Below are positions 36,001 through 41,255 of a stretch of 64,000 bases of DNA, in pieces. The stretch is from assembly GCA_022457155.1 (NCBI GenBank), contig JAJGOT010000121.1, positions 1,551,501 through 1,615,500 on the forward strand, given 5' to 3'. The position numbers and the translations under genes were made by a program. Position 1 is the stretch's first letter. Every line of letters begins with the position of its first letter. Source of the stretch: Cladopsammia gracilis (taxonomy: Eukaryota > Cnidaria > Anthozoa > Scleractinia > Dendrophylliidae). The notes below the pieces were generated by a model. That model searched no databases. It saw only the letters and a list, made by a program, of their open reading frames with translations, and was not told the DNA's origin.

Positions 36001-37831
36001 TAAGTTACAAAATGAATGATGAATGCAAATACAGTCAATGTGGCAAGGAAGGCATTCATATATGCAACATTTCAAAACGCCCATTATGGCTCTGGATTTT
36101 TAAAATTAAGGGGGCTATACACAGAGTTTTTTGTAGAGCGAACCGGAAATTTACTTTCACCAGAAGTCCTGTTTCGCATGCGGATTGATTGGCATATTGA
36201 CATTTAAAGTTACAAATAAAAGTTCCCGGATTTTGGGGAGTAGCGCTTACGCCATGAAAAAATCTTGTGTGGTTGTTTTGTCTTAGTTTTCTCAGGAAAT
36301 TTGTCAATTGGAACTTGGGATTTTTTCGGATTTTCAAACGGGAAAAATAAGGAACCTAAGGAGAAACAACACATGAGTAAAAAGGGGGCCTGGGGACTAG
36401 CTAATGTATTTTTCTTAAGGTGAAACGTTAAGTTACAAAATTTCATATGTTGATAGATATAAGTAAAAAAAAAAAAACTTCAGCTTTCCTGAAAGTTAAT
36501 CAGCCTAATAGCCCTGTAATTCAGGCTAGTAGCCCTAAGCTTAAAAAATTTCATCTACTTGATTAAACTAACACAAAACGCACAATTGGCGCTCTCCCGA
36601 AACTTAATTAGCCTAATAGCCCTATAATTTGGGCTAATAGCCCTAAGCTTAAGAAAATTAATAGAATAAAATTTGCCAATTGGTAAATCTACACAGTGAT
36701 CATGTCCGCTTAAAAGAGGTAAGTTTGCAGTAAGAATGGGGAGCGATTTCAAGGGATTTGATCAGTGACTGCTTAATAGAAGGTGACTGCTTGACAGAGG
36801 GTCGCTTAGTAGAGGTTTTACTGTAATTAGAACCAGCTGACAACTTAAACAAAGAATAATATTATTGTCACATTTTGCTTGCCATTTTATCTTTATATCT
36901 GTGAATTTTGGTGGTTTAATAGTGTTTTTGGCTGGAATTATTGTAAATTATCTCGGGTATGGTAGGATATGTCGGATCAGCGGCAGCTTCATTTTAAACT
37001 AGTGAATTTTATTTAATTATTTTGAGATGCCTTGGTTCTTGTATGTGAACATGTAAATTGAGACAAAAAGTACCATGTAAGATGCTTTGAATATTAAATT
37101 AAGACCAAAATGTGTCTTATCTAAGCACTTTTTATTTAAGCCTGGTTTCCATATAATTGTCTGGGTTATCTTGGTTGTCTCAGTCATTTCAAAAACTATT
37201 GAGACCACTGGGATGATCCAGACAACTATAGGGTTTTCATATAGTCGTCTCAGCCATCTCAAAGAAATAAATTCTGGGACAAACTGATGCTTTTTCGGAT
37301 GGCCTCAGTTGTCTCTGTAGTGTGGTTACCAAATGATTGCTTCAGATCTTTCACAGTCATCCTGGGCATCCAGATAGAAGTCAGTTCCATTCAAGCAACC
37401 AAGGTCATCCAGGTTGTCCCAGTTGTTTGCGATCATCTGGGTAGTGTTTCCACATGATTGTCCCAGTCGTCTCAATAGTTTTTGAAATGACCAGGCTTGA
37501 TATAAGAGGTAAAACAACTAAATTTTGGTTTGAAATCTTTCAAGGTAAGGCGATTTTACATCTTTAAGTACGACTAAATGTCTTAAAATGAAGCAAGCAT
37601 CCTATCTTTTTTTTAATTTCTTGGCACTGGTACCTAAGATAAAAAAATCTTTAGTTATTACTGTGTGCCGGCTTCACTGCACTGTTCAACTTCCATAGGT
37701 TTCCATACAGATTAGCCTGTTCGCAGAGCTCCTGTGAAAAACGTTATGTAAATGTTTTAAATTGATCTCACCAGATTTTCTTTATCATCATCCTCGATGT
37801 GGCAATAATATTCCAGTCCATCACTTCCCAT
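4846..37831 (-). CDS. ATP13A: P5B-type ATPase, ATP13A2/ATP13A3-like (5' part, 21 exons)
   Basis: Multi-exon gene read right to left. Exons (high to low): 37831-37772, 34682-34650, 34519-34385, 32696-32653, 30549-30480, 30010-29978, 29460-29381, 28630-28553, 26078-26009, 25499-25365, 24029-23963, 18473-18342, 18014-17826, 16975-16865, 14355-14310, 12826-12678, 12295-12253, 11103-11042, 10062-9924, 8997-8887, 4999-4846. All have AG/GT borders; phases agree at every junction except exon 15/16. The roughly 647 residues contain LTGES, PPALP (P5B signature; P5A enzymes have PPELP), DKTGTLT and KGAPE in family order. The family pumps polyamines across late endosomal/lysosomal membranes using an aspartyl-phosphate intermediate. 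Family proteins are about 1,150-1,250 residues, so the rest of the N/P domains and M5-M10 should lie left of the window. I cannot decide between ATP13A2, 3 and 4. Confidence 0.93.
5289..7315 (+). mobile_element. interspersed repeat, two tandem copies (AGCGGAGCAC family)
   Basis: Starts TAGCGGAGCACT at 5289; a second copy starts at 5886 inside the same phrase and runs to CTATCTATATATA at 7313. Shares TCACTCGCATCGCCTTATGC, GACAGGGATACTAATTAAGG and other words with 48693-49870 and, inverted, with 55359-56300. The 3' segment is itself duplicated (6635-6995 and 7010-7310), and 6900-6960 holds four 16-base copies of CACCTTAGTTAAGTTT. No protein recognised; class unknown. Confidence 0.75.
7984..8656. 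mobile_element. MITE with about 60-bp inverted ends
   Basis: Left arm 7984-8048 and right arm 8600-8656 pair well (CAATTAACGTTG, GATGAAAGCT, CAAGACCGCAAGGTA). No target duplication resolved. Confidence 0.78.
8887..8997 (-). CDS. ATP13A: ATP13A exon 20 (N domain)
   Basis: 111 nt encoding [20 protein letters not shown] and [17 protein letters not shown]. It has the family's 'W.LEE......F....P.VV.P' layout with a variable tail. Phase 0 on both sides; donor GTAAGT. Confidence 0.88.
9924..10062 (-). CDS. ATP13A: ATP13A exon 19 (N domain)
   Basis: 139 nt encoding [20 protein letters not shown], then [20 protein letters not shown] and MFEATDW. The MA.CHSL..I.G...GDPLD..MFE.T.W pattern is a hallmark of the P5B nucleotide-binding domain. 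Ends in phase 0. Confidence 0.97.
11042..11103 (-). CDS. ATP13A: ATP13A exon 18 (TGTLTEDG)
   Basis: 62 nt encoding [20 protein letters not shown] plus two bases. It completes the [12 protein letters not shown] motif begun in exon 17 and enters the nucleotide-binding domain. Confidence 0.96.
11462..11725. mobile_element. MITE with TACCGTATTTTCTC ends
   Basis: Ends TACCGTATTTTCTCGATTAA and complement, followed by AAACGCCGGG words on both sides. 264 bases, no coding capacity. In an ATP13A intron. Confidence 0.8.
12253..12295 (-). CDS. ATP13A: ATP13A exon 17 (phosphorylation aspartate)
   Basis: 43 nt encoding [15 protein letters not shown]. It ends on the Asp-Lys of the catalytic DKTGT, so the intron falls exactly between Lys and Thr. 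The Asp is the residue phosphorylated by ATP. Confidence 0.96.
12505..12660 (+). mobile_element. Penelope-like element remnant with hammerhead-like motif
   Basis: CTGAAGA (12514-12520), then CGAAACGTC (12540-12548), then a G/T-poor tail ending in TCAAACCATTTAC. The spacing suits the CUGANGA...GAAA...GUC core of hammerhead ribozymes found in Penelope-like elements. Low copy context here; identification by motif only. Confidence 0.4.
12678..12826 (-). CDS. ATP13A: ATP13A exon 16 (M4, PPALP signature)
   Basis: 149 nt encoding [20 protein letters not shown] and then [20 protein letters not shown] through CINPP. PPALP in M4 is the substrate-binding signature that distinguishes P5B from P5A pumps. 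The exon ends with two bases of the Arg codon completed by exon 17. Confidence 0.97.
12900..14300. other. ATP13A intron 15, nothing recognised
   Basis: Between exons 15 and 16. No element ends, no credible extra exon. If a micro-exon exists to repair the exon 15/16 phase, it should lie in this stretch or its edges. Confidence 0.5.
14310..14355 (-). CDS. ATP13A: ATP13A exon 15 (M3 segment)
   Basis: 46 nt encoding [16 protein letters not shown], the end of M3 and the loop to M4. Acceptor CTTTCAG and a GTGAGG donor are present. The predicted donor leaves two bases, but exon 16 reads in phase 0, so the junction is out of frame by one base as written. Either a micro-exon, an unusual splice site or a sequence error sits here. 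Confidence 0.7.
14926..16086 (-). mobile_element. decayed LINE (CR1/L2-like) 3' coding remnant
   Basis: Minus-strand translation shows [14 protein letters not shown] and, after frameshifts, [14 protein letters not shown], the C-terminal hallmark of CR1/L2-type reverse-transcriptase ORFs. Weak similarity continues at 15939-16086 beyond the TTAA element. Stop codons and frameshifts show it is dead. Confidence 0.8.
15211..15938. mobile_element. TTAA-flanked MITE inserted in a LINE remnant
   Basis: Ends GGTTACAGTGTACCTTCGG and its exact complement, with TTAA at 15211-15214 and 15935-15938. Removing it restores the reading of the neighbouring LINE remnant through [14 protein letters not shown]. 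Confidence 0.85.
16087..16594. mobile_element. TTAA-flanked foldback element (GGTGGCTC family, type 1)
   Basis: Ends GGTGGCTCCCAACAGTTTCC and near-complement, TTAA at 16087-16090 and 16591-16594. The arms pair over roughly 190 bases (for example GTGAACACGTTGTTA pairs with TAACAACGTGTTCAC), leaving a short loop. Confidence 0.87.
16865..16975 (-). CDS. ATP13A: ATP13A exon 14
   Basis: 111 nt encoding [20 protein letters not shown], then [17 protein letters not shown]. The TG..T.KG.L.R.I..PKP..FKF..D...F motif is the end of the A domain running into M3. One base is carried out. Confidence 0.96.
16980..17820. other. ATP13A intron 13, mostly unassigned
   Basis: 17105-17390 is G+C-richer and looks like an interspersed repeat (GGCATGGGGGCTCACGGCTG, GGTTGCCAGGATTTGCCAGC), but I cannot name a family. 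The rest is A/T-rich. Confidence 0.4.
17826..18014 (-). CDS. ATP13A: ATP13A exon 13 (TGES loop, A domain)
   Basis: 189 nt beginning [12 protein letters not shown], continuing through a charged insert and [13 protein letters not shown], ending VLAVVIRTG. The Glu of TGES is the residue that positions water for dephosphorylation of the pump. The acceptor is preceded by an A/T-rich (TAA)n tract in the intron at 18019-18080. Confidence 0.97.
18018..18080. repeat. (TAA)n microsatellite
   Basis: A-rich start followed by about 11 perfect TAA/ATA triplets, immediately upstream of the exon 13 acceptor of ATP13A. Smaller ones: (ATGT)n at 11865-11885 and (TAA)n at 61564-61582. Confidence 0.9.
18342..18473 (-). 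CDS. ATP13A: ATP13A exon 12 (actuator domain)
   Basis: 132 nt encoding [20 protein letters not shown], then a stretch ending CIVNESMLT. The LVPGD and [16 protein letters not shown] motifs are the A-domain core. The Gly of TGES is split: its first base is here and the other two are in exon 13. Confidence 0.97.
18721..23460. repeat. 36-bp minisatellite, about 130 copies, in ATP13A intron 11
   Basis: Tandem array of a 36-bp unit; halves read TGACAGGATTACCATGCA and TGATAGGATAGGCACATG. Variants are mainly CACATG/CATATG/CGTATG/CAGATG, CATGCATG/CATGAGTG/CATGCTTG and GATTACC/GATCACC. It fills about 86% of the intron between exons 11 and 12. Because 36 is divisible by three and the unit has few stop words, several frames on both strands stay open for hundreds of codons; these are not genes. 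There are a few partial units (near 19400, 19560, 19815, 20005, 20075, 20170). Confidence 0.97.
23461..23770. repeat. degenerate flank of the 36-bp minisatellite
   Basis: Diverged, irregularly spaced relatives of the unit (GTGACAGGATAGACA, GTGACATGGGTGACAGA and similar) continue for about 300 bases beyond the homogeneous array, then fade. They look like old, non-homogenised edge copies. Confidence 0.75.
23963..24029 (-). CDS. ATP13A: ATP13A exon 11 (start of actuator domain)
   Basis: 67 nt encoding [20 protein letters not shown] then NA and one carried base. It corresponds to the first strands of the actuator domain (L..MVA....V.V.R). The next exon lies 5.5 kb away, across the 36-bp minisatellite intron. 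Confidence 0.9.
24218..24430. mobile_element. MULE-like MITE
   Basis: Inverted ends ACTTATGTCCAGAAATGCAC and complement of AGTTATGTCCAGAAATGCAC (24228-24420), flanked by a perfect 10-bp duplication CATGTAAAGC. Duplications of 9-11 bp are typical of Mutator-like elements. Confidence 0.82.
24807..25145. repeat. two direct, diverged copies of a roughly 130-base sequence
   Basis: 24807-24930 and 25031-25145 share the order ACTCGTG..GGTA, TTTTCTTTTTC-like stretch, TTTGTGCAT..CATTAG, GGGTA.GA.ATAC.CA..CATGCA. Not assigned to a class. Confidence 0.5.
25365..25499 (-). CDS. ATP13A: ATP13A exon 10 (M1-M2)
   Basis: 45 codons starting [16 protein letters not shown], then NEDYYYYA and a second hydrophobic segment ([19 protein letters not shown]). 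These are transmembrane helices M1 and M2; the DPFY.FQ..S..LW motif and the tyrosine run are strongly family-specific. The 5' flanking intron (26008-25500) and 3' flank have canonical AG/GT. Confidence 0.96.
26009..26078 (-). CDS. ATP13A: ATP13A exon 9
   Basis: 70 nt encoding [20 protein letters not shown] then FFEE. The YG.N.V.V.V.SY..L..EE pattern is the conserved pre-M1 element of P5 ATPases. The exon ends in phase 0. Confidence 0.92.
26380..26550 (+). pseudogene. fragment of a RecQ-like DNA helicase
   Basis: A 56-codon frame from ATG at 26380 reads [20 protein letters not shown] then [10 protein letters not shown]. The K..Q..A....L.G.DVL..LPTG pattern is RecQ helicase motif 0 plus the start of Walker A (motif I), but the expected G-K-S is altered (YVKS) and the frame stops six residues later. 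No other helicase motif follows. Probably a piece carried by a mobile element or a processed fragment. Confidence 0.65.
26551..28540. other. ATP13A intron 8, mostly unassigned
   Basis: A 90-codon plus-strand frame (26547-26816) follows the helicase fragment but has no recognised domain. 26820-26865 has G and C runs. CGCCATCTTGGAT words repeat at 27000-27025. Otherwise nothing seen. Confidence 0.4.
28553..28630 (-). CDS. ATP13A: ATP13A exon 8
   Basis: 78 nt encoding [20 protein letters not shown] and the following DEVIN. It corresponds to the 'GL..' linker before the helical segment that leads into M1 in P5B pumps. Two bases are carried to the next exon. Confidence 0.88.
29381..29460 (-). CDS. 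ATP13A: ATP13A exon 7
   Basis: 80 nt encoding [20 protein letters not shown] and six further residues. The F..H...YVW pattern matches the conserved segment of P5B pumps just before M1, where the chain reads Phe-x-x-x-x-x-x-Tyr-x-Trp. Two bases (AG) are carried into exon 8. Confidence 0.9.
29978..30010 (-). CDS. ATP13A: ATP13A exon 6
   Basis: 33 nt micro-exon encoding [11 protein letters not shown], phase 0 on both sides, with donor GTAAGT and a pyrimidine-rich acceptor. Variable N-terminal domain. Supported mainly by splice sites and phase. Confidence 0.65.
30480..30549 (-). CDS. ATP13A: ATP13A exon 5
   Basis: 70 nt encoding an acidic stretch ([20 protein letters not shown], then GETE). This is the variable N-terminal cytosolic region and carries no catalytic motif. 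It joins exon 4 (2 nt carried) and exon 6 (phase 0). Confidence 0.8.
30618..30752. mobile_element. short hairpin MITE (TGTTGTAGTT family)
   Basis: Almost perfect inverted repeat with arms of about 48 bases (CATGTTGTAGTTCAAATTTA ... GGAAAATAAAATTTGAAC ... TAAATTTGAACTACAACATG) and a 40-base loop. Confidence 0.85.
31012..31604. mobile_element. TTAA-flanked MITE (GGTGGCTC family, type 2, copy A)
   Basis: Ends GGTGGCTCCATATAG and complement, TTAA at 31012-31015 and 31601-31604. Shares its internal sequence with the element at 41540-42096, in opposite orientation. Confidence 0.87.
32064..32472. mobile_element. MITE of the TGTTGTAG family with nested element
   Basis: Outer arms TGTTGTAGGTGGAAATGAAA and complement near 32447-32472. 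Inside, 32188-32427 is a second element with ends GCAGTTGCAAAAAGGTTGAG and complement. Layout resembles the hairpin at 30618-30752, split by the nested element. Confidence 0.72.
32653..32696 (-). CDS. ATP13A: ATP13A exon 4
   Basis: 44 nt encoding [14 protein letters not shown] plus two bases of an Arg codon completed in exon 5. It is part of the cytosolic N-terminal domain. Short but phase-consistent on both sides. Confidence 0.8.
33396..33847. mobile_element. TTAA-flanked foldback element
   Basis: Ends AGTGCACCTAACCCCCA and complement, TTAA at 33396-33399 and 33844-33847, with long imperfect arms (TCAACTCAATGTACGTTGAA pairs with a near complement at 33785-33812). Confidence 0.85.
34385..34519 (-). 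CDS. ATP13A: ATP13A exon 3 (N-terminal hydrophobic hairpin)
   Basis: 45 codons. It holds a long hydrophobic run ([18 protein letters not shown]) followed by RPDW. In P5B pumps this is the N-terminal membrane-inserted hairpin that precedes M1 and, in ATP13A2, contributes to lipid regulation. Phase is 0 at both ends. Confidence 0.92.
34650..34682 (-). CDS. ATP13A: ATP13A exon 2
   Basis: An 11-codon exon ([11 protein letters not shown]). It supplies the short cytosolic link, including the family-typical GYR/GY motif, just before the first hydrophobic hairpin. Acceptor CTTTAG and donor GTAAGA match, and phase is 0 at both ends. Confidence 0.85.
34988..35104. repeat. hairpin repeat
   Basis: CACTTAATGACTGATCCC and GGGAAACAGTGAATTTTGTT pair with the complement at 35060-35104. 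Probably a MITE remnant in the intron between ATP13A exons 2 and 1. Confidence 0.7.
35765..35843. repeat. short inverted repeat
   Basis: GTTTTTGTGATATCC at the left pairs with GGATATCACAAAAAC at the right. A smaller one, CACCCTACAGATTA / TAATCTGTAGGGTG, lies at 35389-35443. Confidence 0.6.
35931..36445. repeat. pair of roughly 85-base direct repeats
   Basis: GGAGAAACAACACATGAG through GTGAAACGTTAAGTTACAAA occurs at 35931-36011 and 36360-36440, about 95% alike, enclosing about 350 bases. Could be remnants of one tandemly duplicated element. Confidence 0.7.
36483..36660. repeat. duplicated CTAATAGCCCT segment
   Basis: Two direct copies (36492-36545, 36602-36655) of a stretch with repeated AGCCTAATAGCCCT and AGCCCTAAGCTTAA words. 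Confidence 0.65.
37138..37498. mobile_element. MITE with AAGCCTGGT ends
   Basis: AAGCCTGG...TCATTTCAAAAACTATTGAG at the left pairs with CTCAATAGTTTTTGAAATGA...CCAGGCTT at the right. Lies 270 bases downstream of ATP13A exon 1, in the first intron. Confidence 0.78.
37772..37831 (-). CDS. ATP13A: ATP13A exon 1 (start codon)
   Basis: Encodes the first 20 residues, beginning [10 protein letters not shown] and ending in an acidic EDDDKEN stretch. The ATG at 37831 is chosen because it joins in phase 0 to exon 2 and gives an N-terminus of the family's usual short cytosolic type. The donor GTGAGA follows at 37771. An untranslated first exon further right is possible and not visible. Confidence 0.75.
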
Positions 37832-38215
37832 GTTTGCTAAAACGCATTCCTTCCAACGGATGTGAGCTCCCGCTTAATTTTCCTCCACTACAATAACACA
37901 GAAGATATAACTCGTTAAAACAAGGAAAATTCTCGTTGTAGATCACACCTTCAAAACGTTTTGATGGTGAATATCAAAGATCCTGCTTGATTGTTGTTCA
38001 GTAAAAGTTTGTAGATCGGTCACATCGGCTTCCATTATAGTGCTTAGTAACCACTCTATACTTCACTGGCACCCAGACCTTTCCTCCTCTCGGTGTAGTG
38101 GCGGGAATCTCTGAAATCGGACACCCGCGTCCACCCGCGTATGCAAAAGGACGGACACATCATGAGATCCCAGTTAATCACTGCAGTTTTTTTTAATATG
38201 CAGCAACTAGACTAG
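37832..38215 (-). promoter_or_regulatory. presumed 5' flank of ATP13A
   Basis: Immediately upstream of the start codon. No TATA box or other core element is clear; moderately G+C-rich compared with the introns. Assigned only by position. Confidence 0.3.
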
Positions 38216-38676
38216 ACCTGCCAAGTCTCACGTCCTAGGAGTGAATCTCACGCCTGCGAGTCCAAAACCCCGATCTCACTACTCCTATTTTAATTTTACG
38301 CTGATTAGATCCTTTACTACAGGATCCGGTGCTTCTATTTTATTACGGTACGGTGGTCCTTGCAAACACAGGTTACGTTTTTAGCAATTTCTCCGCCTGT
38401 CTTACAGATTTGAGCTCCCAGCCTTAACTGATCGCACGATCTAATTAAACATATAGTTACGTTCATGAAAATATATGGCACTTTTTGGTAGGTTTTTATC
38501 GTTCTGAACATAACAATTACACAGGTCTGAGGTCCATGGAAACTTCCGAATTCTTCGGAACATCTTCGGAATAGATCGGTTTCTCTTCGGATTTGGTCGG
38601 GTCGCCTTCGGAAATCCTGGCACTACCACGAAAAAAATTCTCACGCCTATCACTCGGAAAAAGTTGGCAGGTATAC
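38216..38676. mobile_element. probable hAT-like MITE (CCTGCCAA ends)
   Basis: ACCTGCCAAGTCTCACG at the left and CGGAAAAAGTTGGCAGGT at the right, with shared TCTCACGCCT words. Contains TTCGGA repeats at 38545-38620. Just upstream of the ATP13A 5' end. Confidence 0.6.
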
Positions 38677-38744
38677 TTGACTGTGAGCCGTCTTATTTTT
38701 CTTTTAGTTAGGGACGGACCATTATTGTTTTGACGGGGGTGAGG

Positions 38745-38885
38745 TGGTTGGAAAATTTTGAAATAAATTGTTTGCAGAGGCTATAAACACTGAATAAATT
38801 GTACGCAAGCAAAAAATAAAGAAAAAATTGTTTGCTGGAAGTATGGCAGTTGGACGGAGACACAATAAATTGTTTGCAGTAGGTG
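38745..38885. repeat. AATAAATTGTTTGCAG tandem-like repeat
   Basis: Four diverged copies of AATAAATTGTTTGC(A/T)G spaced 35-45 bases apart (38760, 38794, 38824, 38865). Confidence 0.6.
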
Positions 38886-39070
38886 CCGCATATAAACCAC
38901 CCGACCACCTTAAGAGACGGCTCGTAGTCTTTGCAGCAACTGAATTACAGCAGGAGCTCATTCAAGCCAAGGTGGTCGCTTACGGGAGTACTGTTTAGAT
39001 TCGGTCATCGTTTTGAGTTTATGTCTGATCGTTTCAATTTTTATCTTTTGCTTACTCGTCACATGCCCTT

Positions 39071-40250
39071 AACATACTACAGCTACTACACGCTAGGGGC
39101 GTTCGGTCGGTAGCCTACTTCAGCTACTACAAGCTAGGGGCGTTCGGCCGGGAGCCTTCTACTGCAGCTACTGTACGTTAGAAGCGTGCGGCCTGGAGTA
39201 TACTACTATAGCTATTATACGTTAGAGGCCGGGAGCCTACTTCAGCTACTATACGCTAGGGGCGTGCGGCCGGGTGCCTTCTACAGCTACTATACGCTAG
39301 GGTCGTGCGGCCGGGAACCTACTACAGCTACCATACGCTAGGCGCGTTCAGTCGGGAGCCTACTACAGATACTATACGCTAGGGAGGTTCGGCTAGGAGC
39401 ATATTACAGCTACTATACGCTAAAGGCGTTCTATCGGGTGCATACTACAGCTACTATACGCTAGGGGCGTTCGCCAGGAGTCTACTACAGGGAAATTAAT
39501 GATGTTCCTATCATGGATAATATTACCCCCCACTGTGTCAATCTAGGCATTATGAAATTTCCTGATATTGTTAAACTTCATACATGTCTCCTTTTCTTTG
39601 ATCTCTTGTGTGATCCTGAACCCTCCAATTTTATCATACCGCTGTTATCAGAACAACATAGCTATACTACTCGTCATGCCTCTTCAGAACACCTATATAT
39701 TCCCTTTTACAGAACAAACATTAGAAAGTTCTCTCCCACTATTATTGGACGATATTTTTTGGAACGATCTTCCCCTCTCCATCCGCTCTAAGCCTACTAA
39801 AAAACTATTTAAGAAATCTCTTTTCAGTCATTTCTTATCCCAATACTAGATTGACTTAGTTGCTTTATCTACTCGTACTTAATATACATAATTATTGCTT
39901 TCATATGTGTGTATGTGCGTGTGTGCATGTGTTTATTTGTTTATTGTATGTTATTAGAATTTTCTTCTTATATCCACTTAATTAAATATCCTTTATATTT
40001 TCCAACTAGTCTAGTTTAACTATTTTTTGCCCCTTTTCTCTTTATTTGTTAATTATTAATTTCTGTAAATTTGTTAATTTTTTTGGAGAAATAAATAAAT
40101 AAAAACTACAGCAACACGCCAGGGGCGTACGGCCGGGAACCAACTACAGCTACTATACGCTAGGGGCGTTCGGCCGGGAGCCTACTAACTATAAGCTAGG
40201 GGAGTTCGGCCGGGAGCCTTCTGCAGCTACTATACGGATAGGGGCTGTAT
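39071..40250. repeat. 41-bp minisatellite, interrupted
   Basis: About 14 diverged copies of a 41-bp unit built from ACTATACGCTAGGGGCGTTC followed by GGCCGGGAGCCTACTACAGC and T. The array occupies 39071-39490 and 40105-40250 and is split by a LINE fragment. It lies between the two genes, about 1.2-2.4 kb upstream of the ATP13A start codon. GC-rich compared with its surroundings. Confidence 0.9.
39491..40104 (+). mobile_element. 5'-truncated non-LTR retrotransposon (LINE) tail
   Basis: Inserted in the 41-bp array and flanked by a perfect 7-bp duplication ACTACAG (39484-39490 and 40105-40111). Translation in two plus-strand frames gives the C-terminal tail of a CR1/L2-type reverse-transcriptase ORF: YTTRHAS, RTNIRKFSP, then FWNDLPLSIRSKPTKKLFKK and LSQY. 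A frameshift separates the halves near 39750-39765. It ends in an (AAAT)n tail. Typical 5' truncation by target-primed reverse transcription. Confidence 0.88.
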
Positions 40251-40767
40251 AGCGGCTGTATTCGCAGGCTATTCGTTACGCTAACCTTCACGGAAATGTA
40301 GATAAAATATGCATATATCATCTAAACGAATGACATTTTATTCACAAAACATTGTTATGTGCAATTTATAGCGGGTATTTTTAATAGTAAACGCTAACTA
40401 TGCCCCACACCACCCCACAATTGGGACATTGTTCATTTCCCGTTTCGTCCTTTGCAGACCTGAACCGAAGCCTGGCTTACAATTCATGGCCTCAAGGTAT
40501 TTAATTTAATTTCTTCATCTCAAAAGAGTCTTATCTAAAATATTCCATAAGTTTAACGGCTTAGCCTGGACTACTTTGAAGTATGGACTGACTATATTGT
40601 AGAAAATGAGTCGTGGATTAATTGATATGATAGACATAAATAATTACCTCTGCCCACACACTGATCTCAGAACCCAGGGGAGCCATATTTATAAATATAT
40701 ATTAAATAAAGCAACCAAGTATTTTCTATTTTTTCCTTATTTTAAAGCCTCTTGATTACTTAGCCAA

Positions 40768-40773
40768 TTTATT
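40768..40773 (-). promoter_or_regulatory. candidate polyadenylation signal for TMCO4
   Basis: AATAAA on the minus strand (TTTATT on plus), about 235 bases after the TMCO4 stop codon. Its position suits a 3' UTR end, but no transcript evidence is available. Confidence 0.4.
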
Positions 40774-41006
40774 TGCAATTAAAATCCTGAAATTAAGTAT
40801 AATATTTTAAATTTAGATTACAATAATTGTTTTGTACAGTTTGTGTGCTGTCGACTCAATAAATGTGATGTAGCAAAATAGAAGCATATTGCTTGCTTGT
40901 TGACCATTGTAACACCAGCAATAATAAAGCTCGTGGACCTTCATTTTCGCTGTCGGACCCGGTGGTTTGACTGTTGCCTTTAGCAGTTGTGAATATGACA
41001 TTTCCT

Positions 41007-41255
41007 TTAGTCAGCATGGTGCTCAGTAGCAGCAGACTGATGAATCATCGTGGACACTTCAATAGCAACGCTGATTCTCTCTTCCAGAATCTCCATGACA
41101 ACCACCTTGGCCTCGTCAGTAGTTGGCACTGTTTGATTGACATTGCAGCTGTGTTTTGAGTTCCTTTCGGTTTCAGTCCCCTCGGTGTTAACTCCAAGTA
41201 TTTCAAGTACAGTTTTAATATTATCTGGGTTTGAATAGTCCAAGTGTCCGTCAAT
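41007..41255 (-). CDS. TMCO4: TMCO4 last coding exon
   Basis: 249 nt ending in TAA at 41007-41009. Starts IDGHLDYSNPDNIKTVLEIL; GHLDY supplies a histidine that could complete a Ser-Asp-His triad. The remaining roughly 60 residues are a polar, variable tail with no recognised domain. Confidence 0.93.
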   Translation of the reverse strand: MDGHLDYSNPDNIKTVLEILGVNTEGTETERNSKHSCNVNQTVPTTDEAKVVVMEILEERISVAIEVSTMIHQSAATEHHAD

